From Clostridium cavendishii DSM 21758 (GTDB taxonomy: Bacteria; Bacillota; Clostridia; Clostridiales; Clostridiaceae), in contig NZ_FQZB01000009.1 in assembly GCF_900141845.1 (NCBI RefSeq), forward strand, positions 220,557 to 284,556: a DNA stretch of 64,000 nt, in the 5' to 3' direction. Made by a program: the position numbers and the translations under genes. The notes beneath the pieces are model-generated. The model saw only the letters and a program-made list of their open reading frames with translations. It had not been told where the DNA came from and did not search any database. Positions 53,855 to 63,488 of the stretch are shown here, piece by piece; position 1 is the stretch's first letter; each line of letters starts with the position of its first letter.

Positions 53855-55022
53855 AGAAATCCTCCTTATTTATATATTTCCTTGATATATACGCTCCAGC
53901 AATTGCAATAATTATAATTAAAATGAATGCTAACAATTCGCTTTTTGCCCAAATTGCAGCAGTAACTACCGCTCCCATAAACGAACCTACATATTGTAAG
54001 CTATTTATAAACCCATTTCCAATTCCTCTATAACTATCTTTTAATATAAAGTTTCCAAGTGAAGGGGCTAAGGTGCTTATCTCTATATATCCTACCATAA
54101 AAAATACTGTTCCTACAAAAATAGCTATAAATGAATTTTTATTAAAATAAAATACAATACCTATACTAATTATTATAAAAGACAATATTATTGCATTTAT
54201 TGATTGTTCATTTTTAGAATTTTTAGCTGTAATTCTCATAATAACTATAGCTATAATAACAGCTGGCATAAATACCTTCCACATTCCATCTACTCCTGTT
54301 ATTTTCTCTAAATACTCTGGAATAGCAAAAAAAACTGCTGTCATAATGAAATTATTAAAAAAAGCTATTATATTTAATGCTATAAAGTTTTTATCTTTAA
54401 TTAATATATTTAAAGCTTTTTTTACTTTAATTTCATTTATTTCTTTCTTGTTTCTATTATCTTTTAAAAATATTAGGATAATAATCCATGCTAGAGTAAT
54501 TAAAAGTCCTGAATATAAAAACATATATTTTACTGATATATATCTATGAATTAATGGTCCAAAAGCAAAGGATGCCGATGCTGCCACACCTATTATAACT
54601 CCAATTATACTTAATGCATTTGTTCTTTTTTCATCATCTACAGTGCTAGCTATCCATGAATACCCTATTGCGATAACTGCGCCACTTCCCTGCATAGCTC
54701 TCGCTAGTATTAAAAAATAAATATTAGTAGCAAAATAAGCAATTCCAAGACCTATTATTACCTGCATTAATCCAATAAGCATTACTAACTTATTTCCCTT
54801 TTTATCACTCCAAATGCCATAAGGTATTTGAAATATAGCTTGCATTAATCCAAAAATACCCAATGCTACTCCTGCTAAAAACTTTGTATTATAGCTTAAA
54901 GTTTCACTATATATACTTATAAAAGGCATAACCATAGTCATAGCCATCTGTCTTATACCAAGTGCAAAACCTAATGTAGAAATAAAGATTATTTCTGATT
55001 TTTTGAAACCTTTGTTTGTCAT
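53823..55022 (-). CDS. MFS transporter, paralog of the polyketide-cluster exporter
   Basis: A 399-residue major facilitator with 12 predicted helices and the motif YGIWSDKKGNKLVM. It matches the MFS protein at 24192 along most of its length (FISTLGFALGIRQMAMTMV, LARAMQGSGAVIAIGYSWI). It is probably a drug or toxic-compound efflux pump under TetR control. The ATG at 55022 follows AAGGAGG. A longer reading from 55064 would start upstream of the operator and was rejected. Confidence 0.9.
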   Translation of the reverse strand: MTNKGFKKSEIIFISTLGFALGIRQMAMTMVMPFISIYSETLSYNTKFLAGVALGIFGLMQAIFQIPYGIWSDKKGNKLVMLIGLMQVIIGLGIAYFATNIYFLILARAMQGSGAVIAIGYSWIASTVDDEKRTNALSIIGVIIGVAASASFAFGPLIHRYISVKYMFLYSGLLITLAWIIILIFLKDNRNKKEINEIKVKKALNILIKDKNFIALNIIAFFNNFIMTAVFFAIPEYLEKITGVDGMWKVFMPAVIIAIVIMRITAKNSKNEQSINAIILSFIIISIGIVFYFNKNSFIAIFVGTVFFMVGYIEISTLAPSLGNFILKDSYRGIGNGFINSLQYVGSFMGAVVTAAIWAKSELLAFILIIIIAIAGAYISRKYINKEDFYEGEDIASLS

Positions 55023-55034
55023 AAATACCTCCTT

Positions 55035-55062
55035 GGAAACTATTTTTTTATTTTCAGTTTCC
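55035..55062. promoter_or_regulatory. Inverted repeat, candidate TetR operator
   Basis: Arms GGAAACT (55035-55041) and AGTTTCC (55056-55062) with a 14-bp spacer, immediately upstream of the MFS ribosome binding site. Position and symmetry fit autoregulation by the downstream TetR protein. Confidence 0.6.
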
Positions 55063-55136
55063 ATATAGTAAAATTATATCTCCTTTATTTTAAAATTCAA
55101 GTACACTTATATTATTTAATTAAAAATTAATACTTT

Positions 55137-55349
55137 TTAAAGTTTTAAATAATTATATCTTCCTCCCTTTACCCCTGTGTTATAATTATTTTCATAGTTA
55201 AAAATAATTAAAAAAGTGATTATAGAAAACGTAAGCGTAATAACTAAAACTAACATTATAGATAATATTAATTTATTTTTAAAATTTCTAATTTTATAAT
55301 ATCTTTTAATTTTTTTAAATTCATCATCTACATAAATTTCTTTTTTCAT
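55137..55349 (-). CDS. Small single-span membrane protein
   Basis: A 70-residue protein with a basic N-terminus (MKKEIYVDDEFKKIKRYYKI), one long membrane segment at about 26-50, and a C-terminus with GVKGGRYNY. ATG at 55349 follows AGAGGTGATTAAG. Function unknown; paired with the following (upstream) small gene of similar design. Confidence 0.65.
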   Translation of the reverse strand: MKKEIYVDDEFKKIKRYYKIRNFKNKLILSIMLVLVITLTFSIITFLIIFNYENNYNTGVKGGRYNYLKL

Positions 55350-55362
55350 CTTAATCACCTCT

Positions 55363-55551
55363 TTAAATTTTAATAACCTTTTGTACTATGGTTTCTATTT
55401 TATCAGCCCCTAAATATAAAATTATAGCTGAAAATATAATAAGCCCTATTATAATTTTTGAAAGCAACTTAATTAAGCTTTTATCTCTTATATTTTTCTT
55501 ATCATAAATCTTTTTTATCTTTTTTAATTTATGTATTTCAAGATCATTCAT
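55363..55551 (-). CDS. Small single-span membrane protein
   Basis: A 62-residue protein: lysine-rich N-terminal half (HKLKKIKKIYDKKN), membrane segment about 31-48, short tail. GAGGTG before ATG. It lies 13 bp upstream of the 70-residue gene; the two probably work together. No family recognised. Confidence 0.65.
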   Translation of the reverse strand: MNDLEIHKLKKIKKIYDKKNIRDKSLIKLLSKIIIGLIIFSAIILYLGADKIETIVQKVIKI

Positions 55552-55628
55552 TTAATCACCTCAAAAAATATTATATATTCAAAATTATACCATAACGACC
55601 GTATTTTGTTTATCAAATTATTATAAAA

Positions 55629-55666
55629 AACCTCTTAATGTTGATAATTACCAACATTAAGAGGTT
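55629..55666 (-). terminator. valS terminator
   Basis: Perfect 15-bp stem AACCTCTTAATGTTG/CAACATTAAGAGGTT with an 8-base loop; T-run on the minus strand after valS. Confidence 0.9.
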
Positions 55667-55687
55667 CAAAACTAATAATTTAATATT

Positions 55688-58333
55688 TTATTTCATTAAA
55701 GCATTTATTCTTTCTTCAACAGCTTTATACATTTCTTTATACTTTTCACCCTTAGCTTTTTCTTCTGCAACTACTGCTTCTGGAGCTTTAGATACGAATC
55801 TTTCATTATTTAACTTCTTTTCTACTCTATCTATTTCTGAAAGTAATTTAGCTTTTTCTTTATTTAATCTTTCAAGTTCTTTTTCTCTATCAACTAAATC
55901 AAGAAGTGGTAAGAATAATTCTCCGCCCTTAACTACTACAGAAACTAAGTTTTCTTCTAAGTTTTCTTTACTATCTAGTAATACAACTTCTGAAGCTGAA
56001 GCTAACTTTTCTAAATAAGCTTTACCATTTTCGAATGCAGCCTTAGCATCTTCTGATACATAAGCCATTATCTTAGCTTTTCTTGAAGGTGGTACATTCA
56101 TTTCAGCTCTTAAGTTTCTTAAAGATTTTATAGCTTCCATTATAAAGCTCATATCTTTTTCAGCTATTTCGTTATTTAAGTTTTCATCATATTCTGGCCA
56201 TTTTGATATAGTTATTGATTCATATTCTGCATCTAAGTGAGTATAAATCTCTTCTGTTATAAATGGCATTACTGGATGTAATAATTGAAGTCCTGTAGTT
56301 AATACTTTGTAAAGCACGTTAAATACTACACCCTTCTTAGCTTCATCATCACTATATAAAACAGGTTTAACAAGTTCTATATACCAGTCACAGAATTCTG
56401 TCCATAGGAAGTCATAAACCTTTTGAAGAGCTATTCCAAGTTCAAACTTATCCATGTTTTCAGTTACTTCTTTAACTAAAGTATTTAGTCTTGAAAGTAT
56501 CCATTTATCAGCTAAGCTATAATCTTTTGAATCCTTATATTTATCCATAACCTCTCTATCAAGGTTCATCATAACAAATCTTGAAGCATTCCATATCTTA
56601 TTTGCAAAGTTTCTAGCAGCTTCTACTCTTTCTGGATAATATCTAAAGTCATTTCCAGGAGCATTTCCTGTAAGAAGCATAAATCTTAATGCATCTGCAC
56701 CATATTCTTCAATTACTTCTAATGGATTAACACCATTTCCAAGAGATTTACTCATTTTTCTTCCTTGAGAGTCTCTTATAAGTCCATGGATTAATACATT
56801 TTCAAATGGTGATTTTTCCATGTTATGAAGTCCTGAGAATATCATTCTAGCTACCCAGAAGAATATAATATCATAACCTGTTACAAGTGTTGACGTTGGG
56901 TAGAAGAATTCTAAATCATCAGTTCTATCTGGCCAACCTAAAGTTGAAAAAGGCCATAACGCTGAACTAAACCAAGTATCTAATACATCCTCATCTTGTT
57001 TAAGCTTTGTAGATTTACATTTACTACAACAAGTAGGATCTTCAATTGATACCATTATTTCTCCACAATCTTGGCAATAAAATACTGGGATTCTATGTCC
57101 CCACCATAATTGTCTTGATATACACCAATCTTGAATATTTTCCATCCAGTTAAAATAAGTCTTCTCAAATCTTTCTGGAACAAATTTTGTTTCTTTATTC
57201 TTGATTACATCTATAGCTGGGCCTGCTAATTCTTCCATTTTAACATACCATTGCTTAGATATTATAGGTTCTACTACAGTAGAACATCTATCATGAACAC
57301 CTACATTATGAGTATGTGGTTTTATTTTAACTAAAAGACCTTGTGCATCTAAATCAGCTACCATTTGTTTTCTAGCTTCGTATCTTTCAAGTCCTTGATA
57401 TTTAAGACCAAGTTCATTTATTATTCCCTTATCATCCATGATTCTTATTTCACGAAGTCCATGTCTCTTACCTACCTCATAATCATTAGGATCATGAGCT
57501 GGAGTTATCTTAACAGCACCTGTTCCAAATTCAAGATCTACATATTCATCAGCTATTACAGGTATCTCTCTATCTGTAAGAGGTAATTTTAGCATCTTTC
57601 CAACTAAATGTTTATATCTATCATCATTAGGATTTACAGCAACAGCAGTATCACCAAGCATTGTTTCTGGTCTAGTAGTTGCTATTTCTAAAAATTCATC
57701 TGATCCTACTACTGGATATTTTATATGCCAAAAGCTCCCTTCTTGTTCTTCATATTCAATTTCAGCATCTGATAATGCAGTTTGACATTTAGGACACCAG
57801 TTAGTTATTCTATTTCCTTGATATATATATCCTTCATTATAAAGCTTAACAAAAACATGTCTTACAGCCTTACTTAATCTTTCATCCATAGTAAATGCTT
57901 CTCTTGTGAAATCAGCTGAACATCCCATAGTCTTAAGTTGGTTTCTTATTATTGCTCTATATTCATCTGTCCATTCCCATACTTTTTCAAGGAAAGCTTC
58001 TCTTCCCATTTCTTTTTTCTTTAAGCCTTGCTTTAATAACTCATTTTCAACCTTAACTTCAGTAGCTATACTTGCATGGTCTTCACCTGGAAGCCATAAA
58101 GTACAATAACCTTGCATTCTCTTAAATCTTATAAGTGTATCTTGAAGAGCATTATCAAGAGCATGACCTAAATGAAGCTGACCTGTTATATTTGGTGGTG
58201 GCATTATAATTGTATAAGGTTTTTTATTCTTATCAATTACTGGAGTAAAGTACTTCTTTTCTTCCCACATTTTATTAAGTTTTGCTTCAAATTCTTTTGG
58301 ATTATAAGTTGTTGCAATATTTTTCTTTTCCAT
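55688..58333 (-). CDS. valS: Valyl-tRNA synthetase
   Basis: Class I synthetase charging tRNA-Val, 881 residues. It has the HIGH-like PPPNITGQLHLGHALDNA, the editing domain (TTRPETMLGDTAVAVNP), the zinc-type cysteines CQDCG...CCSKCKS, the catalytic KMSKS loop (GRKMSKSLGNG), and the C-terminal coiled-coil arm (KELERLNKEKAKLLSEIDRV). Expression is controlled by the T-box leader upstream. Confidence 0.98.
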   Translation of the reverse strand: MEKKNIATTYNPKEFEAKLNKMWEEKKYFTPVIDKNKKPYTIIMPPPNITGQLHLGHALDNALQDTLIRFKRMQGYCTLWLPGEDHASIATEVKVENELLKQGLKKKEMGREAFLEKVWEWTDEYRAIIRNQLKTMGCSADFTREAFTMDERLSKAVRHVFVKLYNEGYIYQGNRITNWCPKCQTALSDAEIEYEEQEGSFWHIKYPVVGSDEFLEIATTRPETMLGDTAVAVNPNDDRYKHLVGKMLKLPLTDREIPVIADEYVDLEFGTGAVKITPAHDPNDYEVGKRHGLREIRIMDDKGIINELGLKYQGLERYEARKQMVADLDAQGLLVKIKPHTHNVGVHDRCSTVVEPIISKQWYVKMEELAGPAIDVIKNKETKFVPERFEKTYFNWMENIQDWCISRQLWWGHRIPVFYCQDCGEIMVSIEDPTCCSKCKSTKLKQDEDVLDTWFSSALWPFSTLGWPDRTDDLEFFYPTSTLVTGYDIIFFWVARMIFSGLHNMEKSPFENVLIHGLIRDSQGRKMSKSLGNGVNPLEVIEEYGADALRFMLLTGNAPGNDFRYYPERVEAARNFANKIWNASRFVMMNLDREVMDKYKDSKDYSLADKWILSRLNTLVKEVTENMDKFELGIALQKVYDFLWTEFCDWYIELVKPVLYSDDEAKKGVVFNVLYKVLTTGLQLLHPVMPFITEEIYTHLDAEYESITISKWPEYDENLNNEIAEKDMSFIMEAIKSLRNLRAEMNVPPSRKAKIMAYVSEDAKAAFENGKAYLEKLASASEVVLLDSKENLEENLVSVVVKGGELFLPLLDLVDREKELERLNKEKAKLLSEIDRVEKKLNNERFVSKAPEAVVAEEKAKGEKYKEMYKAVEERINALMK

Positions 58334-58472
58334 AATAAAATTCCTCCTAAAACATTATTTATCTTATCCTTAGATGTAAATCTTCAAAACTATCTAAGTT
58401 AGAATATAATCTCTAAAATAAAAATCTAAATATTTGATTTAACTATGTGAACTTAGGCAAAAATAATAAATT

Positions 58473-58547
58473 TAAGTAAACTCCTACTCATTTCATTCGT
58501 ATGAGTAAGTTCGAATTAACCAAATTAAAATTTGGATTCTTACTTAT
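58473..58547 (-). repeat. Two-hairpin intergenic repeat, copy 2
   Basis: Closely related to 49775-49850: CTCCTACTCA...TATGAGTAAG and CCAAATT/AATTTGG. It lies inside the valS leader between the T-box terminator and the valS start, so every full-length valS mRNA carries it. Confidence 0.75.
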
Positions 58548-58584
58548 AGATATATAAGTAAAAATATTATTCTAGAAATAAAAA

Positions 58585-58805
58585 AAGAGTCTACATCCAA
58601 AAAGGACGAAGACTCGCGGTACCACCTTTATTCCCACAAAATCATGGGCTCTTATTCTATAACGACACGACTGCCGTCTTTACCTACTAAAAATTCAGCA
58701 AAGAAGCTCAAAAGCTACCTTCAAACTTGTAAATATAGAAAACCTTACAGCCATGTGCTTTCCTCTCTTAATACTTAACTTAAGTTTTACTCCTCTTTCT
58801 CACTG
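58585..58805 (-). ncRNA. T-box riboswitch of valS
   Basis: Minus strand: the conserved T-box AAGGTGGTACCGCG is followed by a terminator hairpin (GAGTCT/AGACTC, T7). The 5' part has the stem I features (GAGTA, AGAGAGG). A GTA at 58716-58718 within GAAGGTAGC is a plausible valine specifier. Uncharged tRNA-Val should pair with the specifier and the T-box bulge (TGGT) to allow readthrough into valS. The specifier assignment is tentative. Confidence 0.93.
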
Positions 58806-58961
58806 CTAATTTCAAATATTAAATTTATATTAATATTATAATATTAATATTATATCTGTCAAGTGAATTATCAAAAATCTCCATATATTCAAGTGAATTA
58901 ATCCCTTTAGCTATTTTAGAGATTACTTTCTTTGAAGTTTCAGGTTCTAAAAGCTACTTAG

Positions 58962-59891
58962 CTATACACATATACTTATTGGTAATAACTCTACTATATT
59001 TCCCTCTAACCTAATCCTAGGCATTTTAGGAACTATTATCCCTTTACTTTCCAAAGCCTTCATTAACGGCTCAAAAGAAGCAATTAACTTTTCATAATAT
59101 TCATAGCTTGAAGCCTTCCTAAATAAACTTATGTTTTTTGATACACTTAAAACCTTCCCCATTATCTTGCAATTGCAATTTACTTTATCATATATATATG
59201 CATCATTATTCATAAAAAATTTTGTATTTACCGTTAAGATAATTATAGTATTCCCTTTTACTACTATTAAATCTTGGGTTCCATTTAAGGCTAATATGTC
59301 TCTTAAGCGTTTTTCCATATTTAATATTGACGAAAAATTCATATTTCCCTTAAAATCTTCTTTAATTAAACTATTTAAGTATTCTTCTCCATAACAATTT
59401 ATAATATCTATTATTATATCTAAATATGATAATACTGAAGTAGTTGTTATTGTACCAGTTACTTCTATAAAACTTCCTACAATTATATTACTATTTATAA
59501 GCTGGGACTCACTAGGCCTTGTAAGCATATTATTATTGGAAAGAACATCTAATATCCTATTATGAAATGTGAATATTGTATATATCTTTTTTACTTCCTC
59601 CTCAACCCTCTCACAATCCCTCTGCTCTACCCCAGTATCTCTATCAACAGATTGTTGATTACTACAAGCTTCTGAAGTATTTTTCCCTTTATAGCCCTCT
59701 CTTTCATCTCTAGCACTCCTTTCTTCTCCAAATAACTGTTGCCTATTTTCTAGATGTACTCTCCCTGTTAATGCTCTGTCATATGTAACTTTGCTAGTTC
59801 TTATCTCTATATAACCTTCTAACATAGAAGAACATAAATTTTTAATTAAGCCTTCATCTAAATATATAAAAACATCAAAGATATTAGCCAT
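58962..59891 (-). CDS. DUF6414-like protein
   Basis: A 309-residue protein starting MANIFDVFIYLDEGLIKNLC, which resembles DUF6414 proteins; their role is unknown. The N-terminal part is followed by a charged, probably disordered segment (ENRQQLFGEERSARDEREGY) and a C-terminal domain with alternating strands. ATG at 59891 follows GGCAGG. A terminator separates it from the secretion genes, so it is probably not part of that system. Confidence 0.6.
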   Translation of the reverse strand: MANIFDVFIYLDEGLIKNLCSSMLEGYIEIRTSKVTYDRALTGRVHLENRQQLFGEERSARDEREGYKGKNTSEACSNQQSVDRDTGVEQRDCERVEEEVKKIYTIFTFHNRILDVLSNNNMLTRPSESQLINSNIIVGSFIEVTGTITTTSVLSYLDIIIDIINCYGEEYLNSLIKEDFKGNMNFSSILNMEKRLRDILALNGTQDLIVVKGNTIIILTVNTKFFMNNDAYIYDKVNCNCKIMGKVLSVSKNISLFRKASSYEYYEKLIASFEPLMKALESKGIIVPKMPRIRLEGNIVELLPISICV

Positions 59892-59951
59892 GTCCAATTC
59901 CTGCCTTTGAAAATATATAGTAATACATTTATATATAATCATATAGAAATA

Positions 59952-59990
59952 AAAAAAGAAGTCTTTTATTAAAAATGAGACTTCTTTTTT
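59952..59990. terminator. Terminator between hlyD-like and DUF6414 genes
   Basis: Stem GAAGTCT/AGACTTC flanked by A and T runs, directly after the HlyD stop on the minus strand. Confidence 0.85.
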
Positions 59991-59999
59991 CCTCTTATT

Positions 60000-61277
60000 T
60001 TATTTTGTAAATGTGTTTTTCACTGCATCTTTAAATGGATCCAAGAAGTAATCTAAAATACGTCTCTTACCACACATAATCTCTACCTGTGCATTCATTC
60101 CTGGTAATATTTTTAATTTCTCATCTTTAAATTCTATATACTGCTTATTAAGTTTTATGTTTACCTTATATACACCACCTAGTTTAGGATCTTGCATAGC
60201 ATTATTAGCAATATAATCAACTTTACCCTTTATTACACCATATTTCTGATAAGAATATGCCTCAAATTTTAGCGCCACCTCTTGTCCTACGGTAATCTCT
60301 GATATATCCCTATTAGCTATAAAGGCTTCCATTATCATTTCAGTTTCTTCTGGTATAACTGTAGCTACTAGCTTATCTGGAGTAACAGGTATTCCAACTG
60401 TATTATAATTTAATGTACTAATATATCCATCTACAGAAGATATTATTTGTGAACTTGTTTTTTGATTTTTTAGTGATTCCAACTGAAATTCTAAATTTTT
60501 AATATTTTTTTTCTTTTCTATTAACTCTTGTAATATAGAATTTTGTCTTTTTGATTCATTTTCTTTAATTCTTTGTTTTTGATCATCTATGTTCTTTTGT
60601 ATATCACTTACAACTTTCTCTTGAAGATCATACTCTTTTTGCGAATAAGTTGCTTGCAATTCAGTTTCTTTATTTTTCTTATCATTGTCTAACTTATTCT
60701 TTAAATCATCTAACTTCTTTTTTTCTTGATTATATTTATCTTGTATTTCATTTAAATTTCTTTCATCACTACTTTTACTCTTTTGATATAAATCAGCTTT
60801 GCTATTTTTATAATCATCATAATACTTTTTTAGTGACTCACTTACATTATTAAAATCTATACCTTCATCAAGATATTTACCATTCTTATCGTTTAAAAGA
60901 ATTTGTTCTTCTATCTTAGCATTAGTAATATCTGTCTCTAACTTTGATACCTGTATATCCAATTCTTTAGATTCTAAATCAATTATAACATCACCCTTTT
61001 TTATAGCCTGCCCTTCTTTAACTTTTATTTCCTTTATCTTTCCCATAGTAATTGGCTGAATCAATTTAACATCACCATTCGGAATTACCTTACCAGTTCC
61101 AGAAACAACTTTATCAACTTTTCCAAAATAACTAAACATAAAAGCTGCCACAATAATAAATGATACTAGTAAAATAAAAAAGGTTCCTAGGGGTGACGGA
61201 GGAGTTTCTATAGCTTCAATAGTATCAGGCAAAAATTCATAATCTAGCTTATTTTTTCTTTTAGTCCATCCTAACAC
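60000..61277 (-). CDS. HlyD-like membrane fusion protein of a type I secretion system
   Basis: Adaptor of the type I secretion machine. After a short cytosolic start (LGWTKRKNKLDYEFLPD) comes one membrane segment (about 31-52), then a lipoyl/biotinyl half-motif (GKVIPNGDVKLIQPITMGKI), a long coiled coil (about residues 130-290, many Lys/Glu/Gln heptads), the second half-motif (SSVDGYISTLNYNTVG) and a beta-barrel domain. GTG at 61277 follows AGAGGTG; it overlaps the ABC transporter by 17 bp. Longer upstream starts lie before the site. Confidence 0.92.
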   Translation of the reverse strand: MLGWTKRKNKLDYEFLPDTIEAIETPPSPLGTFFILLVSFIIVAAFMFSYFGKVDKVVSGTGKVIPNGDVKLIQPITMGKIKEIKVKEGQAIKKGDVIIDLESKELDIQVSKLETDITNAKIEEQILLNDKNGKYLDEGIDFNNVSESLKKYYDDYKNSKADLYQKSKSSDERNLNEIQDKYNQEKKKLDDLKNKLDNDKKNKETELQATYSQKEYDLQEKVVSDIQKNIDDQKQRIKENESKRQNSILQELIEKKKNIKNLEFQLESLKNQKTSSQIISSVDGYISTLNYNTVGIPVTPDKLVATVIPEETEMIMEAFIANRDISEITVGQEVALKFEAYSYQKYGVIKGKVDYIANNAMQDPKLGGVYKVNIKLNKQYIEFKDEKLKILPGMNAQVEIMCGKRRILDYFLDPFKDAVKNTFTK

Positions 61278-63414
61278 TAATATCACCTCTACTTTGTTGC
61301 ATATATAAATTATAATATACATCTTTATTTTGCATAAGCTCTTGATGTGTTCCCATTTCAACTATTTTTCCTCTATCTATAGATATGATTCTATTTGCAT
61401 CACTTAAAGTTGATAATCTATGAGCTATAATTATAACAGTCCTACCTTTACATATTTCCTTAAGATTATTCTGAATTATTCTTTCCGATTCATAATCTAA
61501 TGCTGACGTAGCTTCGTCAAATATTAATATTCTAGGATTAGTAATCAGTGCTCTAGCTATTGCTAGTCTTTGTTTTTGACCTCCTGATAATCCAATACCA
61601 TTTTCTCCAATAACAGTATCATATCCCTCTGATAATCTACTTATAAATTCATGAGCTCCTGCTACTTTTGATGCATTTACTATTTCAGACATGGTTGCAT
61701 TTCTTTTGTTAATAGCAATATTTTCCCTTACACTTCCAGTAAATAAGAAATTCTCTTGCAACACTACTCCAATTTGCCTTCTTAACCAAAATTGATCAAT
61801 CATATTTATATCAATATTATCAATTAATATTCTACCTTCATCTGCTATATATAGGCGTTGTATTAATTTTGATATTGTACTCTTTCCAGAACCACTTTTA
61901 CCAACAATACCTATTATCTCTCCACTTTTTATCTCAAAACAAACATCTTTTAATACTGGCGCTTGTCCAGCATTATAACTAAAGAATACATTTTCAAACT
62001 CTACTTTCCCCTGCATATTCTGAACCCTTATTTTTTTAGTATCTATAGAATCTTCTGTTGGAGTATTAAATATATCTCCTATTCTATTTAAAGATACACC
62101 TGTCTGTTGAAAATCATTCCACATTTGAACCAATCTTAAAACGGGTTCACTAACCCTAGATGATAACATTCTAAAAGCAACAAGTTGTCCAATAGTTATA
62201 CTATTATCCATTACAAGAATCGCCCCATACCATAGTATAATCACATCCAATATTTTTTGTATAAACTGAGCAACATTAGATGCATAATTTCCTAATATAA
62301 CAGTTTTAAAACTTGCTTTAGCATATTTAGATAAATATCCTTCCCATCTCCTTTGAAACTCATCTTCTAATGCAAAAGCTTTTAATGTTTGTGAACCATT
62401 AACAGACTCAACTAAAAATGATTGAGATTCTGCCCCTCTATAAAACCTTTCATCAATCCTACTCTTAAGTAATGGAGTAATGATTAAAGATAAAGCTGCA
62501 AAAACAGGTAATGATAACAAAACTATTATGCTTAATGATTTACTATAAAAAAACATGATTATAAAATATACAAAAATAAATGATACATCTAATATAGAAG
62601 TAAGAGGTGCTCCAGTTAGAAACTGCCTTATATTATCTATTTCTCTTACTCTTGCAATAGTATCTCCTACCCTCCTTGATTCAAAATACTTTAACGGCAA
62701 TCTATATAAATGATTAACTAGTCTTGAACCAAGTATAATATCTATTTTACTTGTAGTATGTGTAAAGATATAAGTTCTCGAAAGATTAAGAATTATATCA
62801 CATATTAAGACAAAAACTAGTATAGAACATAAAACATTTAAAGTTGATTGAGTCCTATGTATTAAAACCTTATCTATTATCACCTGCATAACCATTGGCA
62901 TTATAATAGATAGTACTTGTATCATTAATGATGCTAACAATACAACAATTAAAGGTTTTTTAAATTTCTTAATAGTAGGTATAAACCACTTAATATTAAA
63001 CAAGCCTTCCTTAACTTCATTGATATCCTTCTTTAAAGCTATAACTTCGCCACTCCACCTTTTATTAAATTCAAGTAAATCTAACTTTTCTGTTTTCCTT
63101 TCTTTAGTATTTAGCAAAGCCATACTATCTCCAACTATCTTTAACACCAAATGATATTCATCATCTATTTTAACTATAAAAGGTGTTGATGAATTTTTAA
63201 GTTTTTCTAAATTATATTTCTTCTTTTTTGCTTTAATCTTCTTATCCTTAAGTGCTCTGACAATCTTATTATCATTAAACATCTCATTAGGACTAATATA
63301 TTTTTGTATTAATTCATCCTTCTCTACTTCGATACCCAATATTGTAAAAGTAAACATTAATGATTCTAATCCAGTATCTATAACCTCATTATTTATTTCT
63401 TTCTCATTTATCAT
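61261..63414 (-). CDS. HlyB-like type I secretion ABC transporter with inactive C39-like domain
   Basis: A 717-residue exporter. The N-terminal 1-130 region is a C39-peptidase-like domain in which the catalytic Cys is absent (DTGLESLMF at the expected site), as in HlyB-type proteins that dock but do not cut the substrate. Six membrane helices follow (about 155-430). The nucleotide-binding domain has GIVGKSGSGKSTISKLI, LSGGQKQRLAIARAL, ILIFDEATSALD and the His switch IIIAHRLSTL. It follows the RTX gene and precedes hlyD. Confidence 0.95.
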   Translation of the reverse strand: MINEKEINNEVIDTGLESLMFTFTILGIEVEKDELIQKYISPNEMFNDNKIVRALKDKKIKAKKKKYNLEKLKNSSTPFIVKIDDEYHLVLKIVGDSMALLNTKERKTEKLDLLEFNKRWSGEVIALKKDINEVKEGLFNIKWFIPTIKKFKKPLIVVLLASLMIQVLSIIMPMVMQVIIDKVLIHRTQSTLNVLCSILVFVLICDIILNLSRTYIFTHTTSKIDIILGSRLVNHLYRLPLKYFESRRVGDTIARVREIDNIRQFLTGAPLTSILDVSFIFVYFIIMFFYSKSLSIIVLLSLPVFAALSLIITPLLKSRIDERFYRGAESQSFLVESVNGSQTLKAFALEDEFQRRWEGYLSKYAKASFKTVILGNYASNVAQFIQKILDVIILWYGAILVMDNSITIGQLVAFRMLSSRVSEPVLRLVQMWNDFQQTGVSLNRIGDIFNTPTEDSIDTKKIRVQNMQGKVEFENVFFSYNAGQAPVLKDVCFEIKSGEIIGIVGKSGSGKSTISKLIQRLYIADEGRILIDNIDINMIDQFWLRRQIGVVLQENFLFTGSVRENIAINKRNATMSEIVNASKVAGAHEFISRLSEGYDTVIGENGIGLSGGQKQRLAIARALITNPRILIFDEATSALDYESERIIQNNLKEICKGRTVIIIAHRLSTLSDANRIISIDRGKIVEMGTHQELMQNKDVYYNLYMQQSRGDISVRMD

Positions 63415-63444
63415 CTAAATTCCCCTTAACATTTTTCAAGTTTT

Positions 63445-63476
63445 GGAAACTCCTTTATTCAAGCTAAAGGAGTCTC
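63445..63476 (-). terminator. Hairpin between RTX gene and transporter
   Basis: Stem ACTCCTTTA/TAAAGGAGT plus flanking GGA/TCC. It lacks a long T-run, so it may attenuate or process the transcript, giving more RTX protein than transporter, as in other type I operons. Confidence 0.6.
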
Positions 63477-63488
63477 CATACTTAAATT

